Assembly: GCF_034931125.1 (NCBI RefSeq)
Contig: NZ_JAYGHM010000007.1
Location: forward strand, 116,430-180,429
Reading direction: 5' to 3'
DNA from: Rivularia sp034931125
GTDB taxonomy: Bacteria > Cyanobacteriota > Cyanobacteriia > Cyanobacteriales > Nostocaceae
DNA length: 64,000 nt
Position numbers and translations under genes: made by a program. The stretch's first letter is position 1. Each line of letters opens with the position of its first letter. Below, piece by piece: positions 55,531 through 64,000 of this stretch. Below the pieces are notes generated by a model. The model was not told where the DNA came from and ran no database searches. It saw only the letters and a list, made by a program, of their open reading frames with translations.

Positions 55531-55868
55531 AGGACTTAGCAAAAAGGCATATTTTTCTTGTAGGGGAGGCGGTTGAGGGGGCGTAGATAATATCCCCCTT
55601 TATTGCCGTTGCTAGTACACAGACTAATTATCAACCTAGTAATAAGACGGTGAGTGTCACGCACTAGGCTGTTTACTTTGTGGGTTTTTTGGGCTAAAAG
55701 TTCATACAGTTTTTGTGTTGGCTTTTGACGGTCGGCAGAGCCGACTGTCATGGGTTCCCAGCCGGAGGCTGGGAACCAGTTAATGCATGAGCCAAAAACG
55801 GGTAAATTCTATCAAAGTCAACAGCCTAGTCACGCACCATCCGAGTTTCGTGACACTTGCGTAAGTCC
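55531..55868. mobile_element. Outer element with AGGACTTA ends, enclosing a MITE
   Basis: Left end AGGACTTAGCAAAAAGG; right end TTGCGTAAGTCCT, its inverted partner. The 338-base interval has no transposase frame. A solitary AGGACTTAGCAAAAAGGCAC copy lies at about 26789. The nested MITE at 55665 indicates successive insertions. Confidence 0.4.
55665..55828. mobile_element. MITE-like element, copy 2, with 9-base direct repeats
   Basis: 164 bases, closely matching 829-1008. It begins TAGGCTGTTTACT and ends AGTCAACAGCCTA. Compared with copy 1, the G-to-C change at the fifth base is matched by a C-to-G change at the other end, so the inverted repeat is kept. It is flanked by GTCACGCAC on both sides (55656-55664 and 55829-55837). 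Confidence 0.75.
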
Positions 55869-55991
55869 TGATAAATTAAAACTTTTAGTTATTGTCAATT
55901 TCTCGATAATAGTTTTTGAATTGGGAATACTTGAAAAAAGATAGGTTAGTAGTTCCTTTCTAAACAATAATTCCTAGTTAAAAATTTCGAT

Positions 55992-56957
55992 ATGGATAAC
56001 GACTCATTTAAGACAACCGTTACCAATACCTTTAAACCGCAGGTATCGGTAGTGATTCCTATTTATAACGGTACGGCAGATATCCCAGAATTAATTAATT
56101 GTCTATTAGCTCAAACCTATTCAAAAGACCGGGTGGAGTATTTGCTGGTAGACAATAACAGTAGCGATGGTACATTTGAATTATTAAAATCCTTAGAAAA
56201 TTGTCCAATTAAAATTCGCGCTTTAAGCGAAAATGAAATTCAAAGTTCTTACGCCGCACGCAACACGGGTATTCGTGAAGCAGTAGGAGAAATTATCGCC
56301 TTTACAGATGCTGATTGCCGTCCTCAGCCACAATGGTTAGATGCATTAATTCAGCCTTTTGTCAATCAGAATGTAGTAATCGTCGCCGGTGAAATTACAG
56401 CGTTACCTGGTGATAGCTTATTAGAAAAATATGCAGACCGACAAGAAACTTTATCGCAAAAACATACATTAGCGAATAAATTTTGTGCTTACGGACAAAC
56501 CGCAAATTTAGCAATCCGTCGGCTGGCACTAGAAAAAGCAGGATTATTCCGTCCCCACTTGACAACTGGAGGCGATGCTGATATATGCTGGCGAATTTTG
56601 CATCTTGATATTGGTAGTTTAGAATTTGCTCCGTACTCAATCGTCCAGCACCGTCATCGAACCACATTAAAAGAACTAAAGAGTCAATGGCGACGTTATG
56701 GGCGTTCAAACAGCTATCTCCACGAACTCCACGGCGTAGAATTAATGCGTGAGATAACTCTTAATGAATGTTACTACCGTTTAGCACGTTGGTTGCTTAA
56801 GGAAACCCCGATAAACAGCTTAAAAGCCTTGTTAGGTAAAGCGAGCTTCGTAGATCTAGTAGATACACCAATTGGTTTATTGACCGCTAGAGCGCGTTAC
56901 TTAGGACAGCAGCAAGCACAATTGCCTCCTCAAGCCAAGAAAATTGAATGGCTGTGA
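55992..56957 (+). CDS. Family 2 glycosyltransferase
   Basis: 321 residues. GT-A fold: VSVVIPIYNGTADIPELINCLLAQTY (about 18-43), LLVDNNSSDGTFELL, YAARNTGIREAVGEIIAFTDADCRPQPQWLDAL, with the DAD metal-binding triad near residue 105, and then a GGDADICWR segment (about 196-204). No membrane helix. It probably transfers a sugar to an envelope polysaccharide or lipid; the acceptor is unknown. Single gene, followed by a long heptamer array. Confidence 0.9.
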   Translation: MDNDSFKTTVTNTFKPQVSVVIPIYNGTADIPELINCLLAQTYSKDRVEYLLVDNNSSDGTFELLKSLENCPIKIRALSENEIQSSYAARNTGIREAVGEIIAFTDADCRPQPQWLDALIQPFVNQNVVIVAGEITALPGDSLLEKYADRQETLSQKHTLANKFCAYGQTANLAIRRLALEKAGLFRPHLTTGGDADICWRILHLDIGSLEFAPYSIVQHRHRTTLKELKSQWRRYGRSNSYLHELHGVELMREITLNECYYRLARWLLKETPINSLKALLGKASFVDLVDTPIGLLTARARYLGQQQAQLPPQAKKIEWL

Positions 56958-56960
56958 AGC

Positions 56961-57160
56961 AATTCGCAATTCGCAATTCGCAATTCGCAACTCCCAACTC
57001 CCAACTCCCAACTCCCAACTCCCAACTCCCAACTCCCAACTCCTAACTCCTAACTCCTAACTCCTAACTCCTAACTCCCAACTCCCAACTCCCAACTCCT
57101 AACTCCTAACTCCTAACTCCCAACTCCCAACTCCTAACTCCTAACTCCTCACTCCTAACT
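56961..57160. repeat. Long heptamer array (about 28 units)
   Basis: Seven-base units in register: four AATTCGC, then blocks of AACTCCC and AACTCCT alternating (56961 to about 57160). The unit changes in blocks rather than at random, as if copies were spread and homogenised. Confidence 0.9.
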
Positions 57161-57245
57161 ATTCCCCATTCCTTATCAATTAATAATTGTTTTGCTGTTA
57201 CCAAATTTCGCTAAATTGGGGAAAGTACAATACAGGAAAATAGAG

Positions 57246-57941
57246 ATGACACCACAACTGTTACTGGTAGATGATGAACCCGGATTGCGAGAAGCCGTAA
57301 AAGATTACTTAGAAGCAAGTAATTTCAAAGTTCAGGTTGCCAGTAACGCTCGTGATGCTTGGGAGTGGATGCAGCAGAATACACCAGATTTGGTAATCTC
57401 CGATATTATGATGCCTCAAGTGGATGGTTATCAGTTTCTCAAGCAACTTCGAGATGATACTCGTTTTAAAACATTACCAGTGATATTTTTAACTGCAAAA
57501 GGTATGACTGGCGATCGCATTCAAGGTTATCAAGCTGGTGTTGATGCTTATTTACCCAAACCTTTCGACCCAGATGAATTAGTTGCGATCGTGGAAAATT
57601 TAATTGCTCGTGGCATTGCTAAAACAAGTTCTGGTATGGAGGAAGGAGAAACCCCAGATTTAGCCGAACTAGCCTCTCAGATAGCCCAAATAAAGGCGCT
57701 GCTGACTCAAAAAACTGCCATTACTCAAACAAGCCCACCTTTTAATATTGATTTGACTCCCAGAGAACAAAGCGTTTTAAATCTGGTTGCTGAAGGATTA
57801 ATGAATAAAGAAATTGCCAGACGCTTAGAGACAAGCGTTCGTAATGTAGAAAAATATGTCAGTCGTTTGTTTAGTAAAACCGGAACTAATAGCCGTACTG
57901 AGTTAGTCCGGTTCGCTTTAGAACATGGTTTAGCCAATTGA
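57246..57941 (+). CDS. Response regulator, REC plus LuxR-type DNA-binding domain
   Basis: 231 residues from the ATG at 57246 (preceded by an in-frame extension to 57192 that is not family-like). Receiver domain 1-about 120: LLLVDDEPGLREAV, phospho-acceptor Asp in VISDIMMPQVDGY (about residue 54), Lys in YLPKPFDPDEL. After a linker, a NarL/LuxR helix-turn-helix (about 175-231): LTPREQSVLNLVAEGLMNKEIARRLETSVRNVEKYVSRLFSKT. Similar to the Ycf29-like regulators of cyanobacteria and red plastids. No kinase gene is adjacent. Confidence 0.92.
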   Translation: MTPQLLLVDDEPGLREAVKDYLEASNFKVQVASNARDAWEWMQQNTPDLVISDIMMPQVDGYQFLKQLRDDTRFKTLPVIFLTAKGMTGDRIQGYQAGVDAYLPKPFDPDELVAIVENLIARGIAKTSSGMEEGETPDLAELASQIAQIKALLTQKTAITQTSPPFNIDLTPREQSVLNLVAEGLMNKEIARRLETSVRNVEKYVSRLFSKTGTNSRTELVRFALEHGLAN

Positions 57942-58982
57942 CCAAATAAAGTTGAATTTAGTCTAAATCTTTCATCGCCGTTACTTAAAAGCTGTACAAA
58001 TCTTCCATGCTACCCGACCTTAACGGCGAACCCTAGGTCGAATTGCGATGCAAATCTCACAAATCAAAATATTGAGGGTACTTAATCAAGTAAGAACTTC
58101 CATTTGTATAAGTTTTTAGCCCTTAGATTGTTGAAGTCAAATCCCTATATTTAATTTTAGAGGGACTTGCTTCAATTAATCTAAATTTTTTTAAGTAATT
58201 TACCGTATTTACAGGTATGAAAAGATAGGTAATCATTAAGTAGTCAACTGAAAGGAAAAGTATCTGAGACCACACGTAAAAATAATTTATACTGATTTTA
58301 ATCAAATTAGAAATGTATAAATTAAGTTTATTTAATAGCCATAATCTTTTCTGCGTACAATCTCAAATACTTATCAATAAAAAGAAGTCATATTGCCGAG
58401 AATTTAAACTATGCGTGGGAGGAAGGTTTGCTCTTTCTCATCCCATACACTAGTTGCTCAATAGGTACACAAAATTTTGGGAACTGTAAGGAGACACGTA
58501 TCTTGCGCCATAAAGATAGCAAAAATTTCGAGATGCTTTTTGAGGTAACGTATGCTGGAATTGCTAATCTTATTTGTATTCCTTCTTAAAGGAGGGTACG
58601 AATACTACAGTTTTTCGTGAAATTTGATCAAAATTCTTCTTCCCTGGTATCTCAATATTCTTTGTAGATTGTAACCCTGCCTTGAAGCAAGACCAGAATG
58701 CTGATTAGTAGGCACCCAATTACTTCCATACATTACTTTCACTAACAATGATTGTTACTTGTAGACGCAACCCTGTAACAAAGATAGTAGATACCGGGTA
58801 GACGCACGGATGGTGGTGTTTCGAGAATGATTCGGCAAAACCCAGGTTAACAACAGTAGTCTTGAGTAATACCAGTTGACTTGCTGTGGAAAAAAATTAA
58901 GTTCCGGATTCAAACTTAAAGATTTACCAAATCTCTCTTTCTTCGCTACACATTTTACCGCTACTCTGTAAAGCAATGTTAG
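57942..58982. other. Long non-coding region
   Basis: 1041 bases without a recognised gene or repeat, apart from a 22-codon frame at 58552-58620 (separate entry). Two loosely similar segments (TTGTAACCCTGCC near 58670 and CGCAACCCTGTAAC near 58768) have no clear meaning. Confidence 0.45.
58552..58620 (+). CDS. Possible 22-residue hydrophobic peptide
   Basis: ATG preceded by GAGGTAAC at suitable spacing. The peptide starts MLELLILFVFLLKGG, one short hydrophobic helix, and ends in a Tyr/Ser tail before TGA. No match to known small photosystem or b6f subunits was recognised. Chance cannot be excluded at this length. Confidence 0.2.
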   Translation: MLELLILFVFLLKGGYEYYSFS

Positions 58983-59264
58983 CTATTGGTTCATTTCGTT
59001 GGAATTACGCAACCGCATTAGCTGTCGTCGCATTTGTGGTGAAGCTTTCAATTCTGTTGTCTCATGAAGCTTCACACCTTGCTGCAACATTTCCAAAAAG
59101 TCGTCGGAACCTTCAGTTAATGCATCCAGCAACACTTGTAACAGTTGTTCGCGATCGCGCAATACACTCTTTTCCTCAATCAGCCGAAATTTGAGATTGA
59201 TTTCGCACTCATAAACACCTACTTCGACGTTGTTTATTTGGCGTGGTAATGCTTTCGAGTTCAT
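58983..59264 (-). CDS. Small conserved protein of unknown function
   Basis: 93 residues beginning MNSKALPRQINNVEVGVYECEINLKFRLIEE, then ALTEGSDDFLEMLQQGVK and a basic C-terminal helix (ASPQMRRQLMRLRNSN). It has a coherent protein-like pattern (beta strand then helices) and resembles a conserved protein I recall from heterocystous cyanobacteria. No membrane segment. An overlapping plus-strand frame is its shadow. Confidence 0.6.
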   Translation of the reverse strand: MNSKALPRQINNVEVGVYECEINLKFRLIEEKSVLRDREQLLQVLLDALTEGSDDFLEMLQQGVKLHETTELKASPQMRRQLMRLRNSNEMNQ

Positions 59265-60159
59265 AATTTTTACGATTCCTTTACTCGGTGGTCATGGGGG
59301 TGAGGAGTTTTATCTCAAGCAAAAGCTGTTTATATTTTGTTTGAAATCGAAAGTAGTGTTTGACTTTGCAAGAAGAAAAATCATCCATTTCTATTTGTAT
59401 TGCATTTTGCTCTCCTGTTGGTGGTTTGTAGGTAGACTAACTGATTCTATAATTTTATATTCATGCACCAGTAACAGTTCTAGCAAACCATAAACTATTA
59501 TTCAGTTTTTAAACTTCTATACAATGAAGTTTCTGTAAGAACTTGCTAGAGCTTTTTAAAGGTTTTTACATCAAACTTATCTCCACGTCAATAACAGTTT
59601 TACTTTTAACTAAATCAAGAGTAATACTACGTAAGTAAAAACGCTGAAATTATTTTATTAGACTATAGCCTAATCTCCTTGTTTAGCAATTCCGTAAAAT
59701 TACTATATGTAGGTTTTATTCATTAAAAAAACACAATTGAGCGTTAAGACCAAAAATTTTTAGGGTAAATCTAGTTTTAGAGCATCAATTAATTAATTTC
59801 GCGTGCGAAAGACAGCAGATTCGCGTTCACCTTACTGTGCATCTCAGCTACCCGTTAGGGTAATTGACAATTGTTTGGTCATGGGGTTATCGCAATCCCC
59901 TTACAAAAAAGTGGCGATTCAAGCTTACCAGACTGACCCTGATGTTAAATTCGTGGTTCCCCAATTCATGAAAACACTACCTTAATGAGCAGATTAAACT
60001 AGAATAACTCGCGGCGTTTATTTGCTATTTGTACAAAAATCTATGGTCAAAGTAGGTTTCTTGACTCAAACCAAGTACGATCGCACTCTTAGTTTCAAGC
60101 AGGAATTTAGAGTCTACAATAATTGCAGTATTACTTAACCTTCATTGAAAAAAGCTCTT
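59265..60159. other. Long AT-rich non-coding region
   Basis: About 895 bases between the minus-strand small gene and ndhM. Only short unconvincing frames are present (e.g. 59803-59985). No repeat of the dispersed families was noticed. Confidence 0.4.
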
Positions 60160-60516
60160 ATGGATAACCAGATGCTGCTCAAATCAACAACCCGCCATAT
60201 CCGTATTTTTGCTGCCGTTGTTGAGGATGGCGAATTGGTTCCTAGCAATCAAGTCTTAACTTTAGATATTGACCCAGATAACGAATTTACTTGGAGTGAG
60301 GACACTCTACAGCTTGTATATCGTCAATTCGATGAATTAGTCGAAGCTAATAGCGGTGCGGACTTGACTGATTACAATTTACGTCGCATTGGCTCGGATT
60401 TAGAGCATTTAGTGCGTTCGCTTCTACAAAGCGGTTCAATTAGCTACAACATTTCCGGACGAGCTAGCAATTATAGTATGGGACTTCCCCGAGTCGCAGT
60501 CGATGAAAGTAATTAG
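60160..60516 (+). CDS. ndhM: NAD(P)H-quinone oxidoreductase subunit M
   Basis: Oxygenic-photosynthesis-specific subunit of the cyanobacterial NDH-1 complex, on its cytoplasmic arm; takes part in respiration and cyclic electron flow. 118 residues from the ATG at 60160, which gives the familiar MDNQMLLKSTTRHIRIFAA; an upstream in-frame TTG (60145) is unlikely. The conserved core LTDYNLRRIGSDLEHLVRSLLQSGSISYNISGR (about 70-102) and NYSMGLPRVA are intact. Single gene. Confidence 0.96.
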   Translation: MDNQMLLKSTTRHIRIFAAVVEDGELVPSNQVLTLDIDPDNEFTWSEDTLQLVYRQFDELVEANSGADLTDYNLRRIGSDLEHLVRSLLQSGSISYNISGRASNYSMGLPRVAVDESN

Positions 60517-61359
60517 AATTGCTTTGCCCCAAACCATCTGATTCAAAATCTATGCAAACGGGAGAGGCTGCCTCAGATGTGCAATTTACGCTCTTTAGTT
60601 GCTTAAACTCAACTTAGAAGGACTTGATTAACTGATAAATCTTAACGCTAGCTTTACATTTTAAATATTTTGCGGCGTTTAGTTATATGGTCAATAATTG
60701 CTCTTTGGTACAAAATCAAGATTTCTTTACGGACAATAGTTCGGTATAGTTCTTTATAGTTTTTGATTTACACAACCAAAGCAGTCTCAAACTGTACATA
60801 AATTTTAATTAATGCTTAAGTCCTAATAATCTCATGGTTACTCCCAAATACTTTCTGTCTCATTAAGAAATTTCCTGCCGACTGCTTTGCGATCGCGAGG
60901 CAGTCTGCGGATATATACACACAAATATATTAATAGTGTATAAACTAAACAGATTACATAGTATTGCTTGGGTGATATGTTAAATAACAAAAAAGTATAA
61001 ATACTTAACTTTTTTTTATGTCTAATGATTTGTAAAGTAGAAATATATGTAGAAAACATATAAAAAATTGAAAAATAATATTCAATAAAGTGTATGGCAA
61101 GACTCTTTCTAAGAGTGCATTTGCCTAACATATGGAATGAGCATTATCAGAAGACTGGTAGTTTTTGAGAAAATTTTCCTCAAATGCCACTCGTAGCTAA
61201 TTGATTCGCTAGTCTAAATTGCTATACTACCTACTCTCGTGTATGCTCTAAAATCCCGATTTATGAATGGAATATATAGTTTTATATAAACCCGAACGGC
61301 TATCTAGCCGCTCTGTATGAATAAAAAAAACTTGCCAATCGCCTTCTCGGTGGGAAACT
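60517..61359. other. Long non-coding region upstream of the phosphatase gene
   Basis: 843 bases, very AT-rich. An antisense frame at 60838-61131 is AT-driven and has no family resemblance. No repeat or clear promoter recognised. Confidence 0.4.
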
Positions 61360-63759
61360 ATGGAAAATGACGCGGCAACGCTCTACTGTCCAAATGAACC
61401 TTGTCAAGCTGCCAACCCCCTTACCCACAAGTTTTGCCAGCGATGCTCCACACCCTTGCCCAAACGTTATCTTTGGGCTGTGGCAGATAGTTCGATTCTG
61501 GGTAATGCTGGGGAATTGTTACAAGAGCGTTATTTAATTATTGAGAAAAATGTTTTATTAGATACAAAGCCTGGGATTTTGCCCCAAGTACCCGAACAAA
61601 AAAAGTTAGATGACCTAAAATCCTATCTCAGATTAATACCCTATAGGTTACACGTTCCTCAAGTTTACGGACTGCTGACCCTAAATCTCAGCAATAATTC
61701 CAAAGAAATATTACTTTTAGAAAAACCCCCGCTTATTCTCAATGAAGCGCCTCTCAAAGTAAAATTGTGTGGTGAATTAACTGATGCCTGGAAGGATGCC
61801 ACCTCAGTGCGACAACTTAATTGGCTGTGGCAAATAGCTCAATTATGGCAGCCTTTGGCAAGTGTTGACGTTGCTTCTAGTTTGATTACGAAAAAATTAA
61901 TTCGGACTGAAGGTTCAATAGTCCGCCTATTAGAATTAAATTCTGATAGTGTTAGACCGAATTTGTCAGCTTTAGGAGAATTTTGGCAAAAAGAGTTGCT
62001 TATTCAGGCACAACCGGCGATTCGCGATTTTATGGGCGAGATTTGTCGTTTGCTGGTTGAAGAAAAAATACATTCGAGCGAACAGTTAATTGCCATTTTA
62101 GATCGAGGACTGACATCGTTAAGTGCATCTCATCACCTTAGTATCAAAGTGTCCACCTTATCAGACACGGGACCGAGCCGTCAGCGTAATGAAGATGCCT
62201 GTTATCCTCAAAGCGGAACTACTATCTCCAAACCCCCATCGAAGTCAGCTTTAACTATTGTTTGCGATGGTATAGGGGGACACGAAGGAGGAGATGTAGC
62301 TTCCTCAACGGCGATCGAGACTATTCAACAGCAGGTAGAACAATTAGCAAATTTACCCGAAGATCGAATCAATCCGGTTGTGCTGCTTGCGGACTTGGAA
62401 CGGGCTGCTGCTACTGCTAACGATAAAATTAGCCAGCTTAACGATAGTCAAAATCGTCAAGGAAGGCAGCGGATGGGAACTACTGTAGTCATGGGTTTAC
62501 CAATTGCCCATGAAATGTATATTGCCCATGTGGGGGACAGTCGCGCTTACTTGATTACCCGCAATAACTGCCACCAGATAACTCTTGATGATGATGTAGC
62601 TTCTCGCGAAGTACGACTAGGCTATGCGGTTTATCGGGATGCCGTACAGCAGGCTGCTTCTGGTTCGCTAGTACAAGCATTAGGTATGAATGCAAGTAGC
62701 GCTTTACACCCAACGGCACAGCGGTTTATCCTCGATGAAGATTGCGTTTTCTTACTGTGTTCGGACGGACTAAGTGATTTTGACCGTATCGAACAATACT
62801 GGGAAACAGAAATATTGCCATTATTAAATAATAAAGGTGATGTAGCCAGCGTCACTAAGCAATTGTTAGAGATTGCTAACAATCAAAATGGTCACGATAA
62901 TGTGACTATTGCCTTGATGCATTGTCAAACTAAATATTCCGAGCCAAAGTCAGCTTTAGCTGCAAGCCTTGCGGATATTTCTTCGATTTCGGCAGTCGAT
63001 TCTTTACCTTTAGCTCCAGCTACACAAAATCTTCCCAACCAGAAAACCCAAGTCATTACAGAAAAAGCTCCTCGTAAAGGTTTTAATTTACCCCTAATGT
63101 TAGGAATAATTGCTTTACTAACGATAGTGGGTAGTGCATTAGGATACTTTTGGAGGCAAAAATTATTAAGCAAAAACCTTGACTCACCACCAGTAGCACA
63201 AACAAATACAAGCACGCCAAATCCTGAAGCTTCTGAGAGAAGTTTCGACAGAAAGGATATAGATAAAGGCTGGTTAATTAGCGCTAAAACTAAAATTACC
63301 AATCTTAGTAAAAGCACGACTCCCCCACCGGATAAGGATGTATCCGCCAAACAGCCACTACCAATTTATGCTCCACCTGGTAGTTTGTTAGAAGTTGTAC
63401 AGAAACAGTCAATTTCATCAGAAGACTATTGGCTACAAATAAAGGTATGCTCTATTGGAGAAGAAGTTGCGGCAAATGCGTCTGGCAGCAAAACATTACT
63501 CAAACCGGGCGAACAAGTTTGGCTTAAAGGTTCGCAACTTACACCGTCGAATACTTCGTTTTCCAAGCCTACTACTGTGCAAAATCAATGTTCGACCCCA
63601 GATAGTTCGTTTCCCAGGATTGAAGATTCTTCGACTTCACCCCCCGTTGAGGATTCCCAAAACCCTAGCGAGCCGTTAACTCAACCCAGTCCTGGTAGTA
63701 TCCCAGGCTTGCCAAAATTACCCCAAACGGGTAACAGCACTGATTCCAAAACTCGATAA
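61360..63759 (+). CDS. PP2C Ser/Thr phosphatase with zinc ribbon and membrane anchor
   Basis: 799 residues. An N-terminal zinc ribbon (YCPNEPCQAANPLTHKFCQRC, Cys10/15/26/29) is followed by a degenerate kinase-like or scaffold region (about 45-255). The PP2C domain (about 260-525) has DTGPSRQRNEDACY, VCDGIGGHEGGDVAS, GTTVVMG, HVGDSRAYLI, LCSDGLSDF and GHDNVTIAL, all metal-binding Asp present. A membrane helix (about 577-598) leads to a C-terminal Pro/Ser-rich outer part with an SH3-like segment (about 665-727). It reverses Ser/Thr phosphorylation, perhaps by kinases such as that at 23540. Confidence 0.92.
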   Translation: MENDAATLYCPNEPCQAANPLTHKFCQRCSTPLPKRYLWAVADSSILGNAGELLQERYLIIEKNVLLDTKPGILPQVPEQKKLDDLKSYLRLIPYRLHVPQVYGLLTLNLSNNSKEILLLEKPPLILNEAPLKVKLCGELTDAWKDATSVRQLNWLWQIAQLWQPLASVDVASSLITKKLIRTEGSIVRLLELNSDSVRPNLSALGEFWQKELLIQAQPAIRDFMGEICRLLVEEKIHSSEQLIAILDRGLTSLSASHHLSIKVSTLSDTGPSRQRNEDACYPQSGTTISKPPSKSALTIVCDGIGGHEGGDVASSTAIETIQQQVEQLANLPEDRINPVVLLADLERAAATANDKISQLNDSQNRQGRQRMGTTVVMGLPIAHEMYIAHVGDSRAYLITRNNCHQITLDDDVASREVRLGYAVYRDAVQQAASGSLVQALGMNASSALHPTAQRFILDEDCVFLLCSDGLSDFDRIEQYWETEILPLLNNKGDVASVTKQLLEIANNQNGHDNVTIALMHCQTKYSEPKSALAASLADISSISAVDSLPLAPATQNLPNQKTQVITEKAPRKGFNLPLMLGIIALLTIVGSALGYFWRQKLLSKNLDSPPVAQTNTSTPNPEASERSFDRKDIDKGWLISAKTKITNLSKSTTPPPDKDVSAKQPLPIYAPPGSLLEVVQKQSISSEDYWLQIKVCSIGEEVAANASGSKTLLKPGEQVWLKGSQLTPSNTSFSKPTTVQNQCSTPDSSFPRIEDSSTSPPVEDSQNPSEPLTQPSPGSIPGLPKLPQTGNSTDSKTR

Positions 63760-63857
63760 ACTATAAGAAACTGAAATAATACAGGTAATCGCCTGAAAAG
63801 ATAATTTTTTGGCAAACATTTTGCCTGAAAAAAAATTTAGCCTTTTTTAAAGAATCC

Positions 63858-64000
63858 ATGCCATCCCTTAACCTGGCGATCGCCCGTCTCGTTCATACAG
63901 GCACTGACAATTATGCTATTTGGGTGGTGAATGCTCCCTATCCTAGTGGTTATGTTTTACATGATTGTGTATGGTCGCAAGAGCTAAATCAAGCTTGGCT
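63858..64000 (+). CDS. Start of a probable CHAT-domain protein (partial)
   Basis: The reading frame runs off the window end. The first 47 residues (MPSLNLAIARLVHTGTDNYA, then VVNAPYPSGYVLHDCVW) match the N-terminus I recall for cyanobacterial proteins carrying a C-terminal CHAT caspase-like domain. That domain itself lies beyond the window, so the assignment is tentative. Downstream of the phosphatase gene by 98 bases on the same strand. Confidence 0.45.
   Translation, partial: MPSLNLAIARLVHTGTDNYAIWVVNAPYPSGYVLHDCVWSQELNQAW

Larger units (their letters stand above)
55375..55991. other. Nested repeat region upstream of glycosyltransferase gene
   Basis: 617 bases with no gene. A pair of AGGACTTA(C)GCA ends in opposite orientation (55531 and 55868) encloses the second copy of the MITE-like element (55665-55828). 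The remainder is AT-rich. Confidence 0.6.

Noticed and set aside
59803..59985. 60-codon frame upstream of ndhM
   Set aside because: GTG start without a ribosome site; sequence not recognised and short.
60838..61131. 97-codon minus-strand frame
   Set aside because: Very AT-rich sequence gives a Tyr/Ile/Phe/Lys-rich product typical of chance frames.

Overview
The window reads as chromosomal DNA of a cyanobacterium, most likely a filamentous heterocyst-forming type (Nostocales). It is AT-rich and studded with the HIP1 octamer GCGATCGC. It carries NdhM of the photosynthetic NDH-1 complex, a cytochrome b6f heme-attachment factor of the CCB type, several families known essentially from cyanobacteria (DUF3155, DUF3598, DUF3611, the alr0857 family), many 7-base short tandem repeats between genes, and many Ser/Thr kinase and phosphatase genes. 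Genus cannot be fixed from the sequence alone. No tRNA, rRNA, CRISPR array, intact transposase or prophage was seen. A 247-base run of N (46856-47102), flanked by tandem repeats, shows that this is a scaffolded draft assembly.

Layout. 1-1033: a gene-free patchwork of nested palindromic and MITE-like repeats. 1034-9451: TPR protein, sigma-like factor, VOC protein, an unknown gene pair with a nuclease-like member, lysS, a Clp-fold (SDH-type) protease and an M48 protease. 9730-11493: a degenerate DinG-like helicase and a small convergent gene. 12030-18009: the conserved rimP-nusA-ylxR-infB translation/transcription cluster on the minus strand. 18188-25823: a membrane protein, a peptidoglycan-binding protein, a second SDH-type protease, a broken Ser/Thr kinase, a heme-binding HAMP sensor, an intact Ser/Thr kinase and a PhnD-like lipoprotein. 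26434-31412: small cyanobacterial proteins, then two paralogous secreted proteins, one with an SLH domain. 31442-36000: histidine kinase, DUF3155, a candidate structured RNA, CCB protein, PadR regulator, DUF3611. 36369-39964: serS, rseP, nth, rpsN. 40162-46719: aat, DUF3598, ftsX, a membrane pentapeptide-repeat protein, def. 47119-55374: polysaccharide lyase, RecB-type nuclease, GNAT, recJ, YdcF, ctp protease. 55375-64000: nested repeats, glycosyltransferase, response regulator, ndhM, a PP2C phosphatase with a zinc ribbon, and the start of a probable CHAT-domain gene.

Most genes are housekeeping (translation, DNA repair, proteolysis, envelope) or signalling, arranged singly or in pairs. The rimP cluster and the rseP-nth overlap are the clearest transcription units. 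The most unusual content is non-coding: at least four families of transposase-less inverted-repeat elements, one with 9-base direct repeats and compensatory changes between its ends; a repeat that abuts the truncated end of a kinase pseudogene; heptamer repeats that have entered the recJ reading frame; and a long imperfect hairpin at 33651-33818 downstream of a TATAAT box that resembles a 6S-type RNA. The most unusual proteins are a helicase homologue that has lost its catalytic motifs, and a nuclease-like gene paired with an unknown partner.
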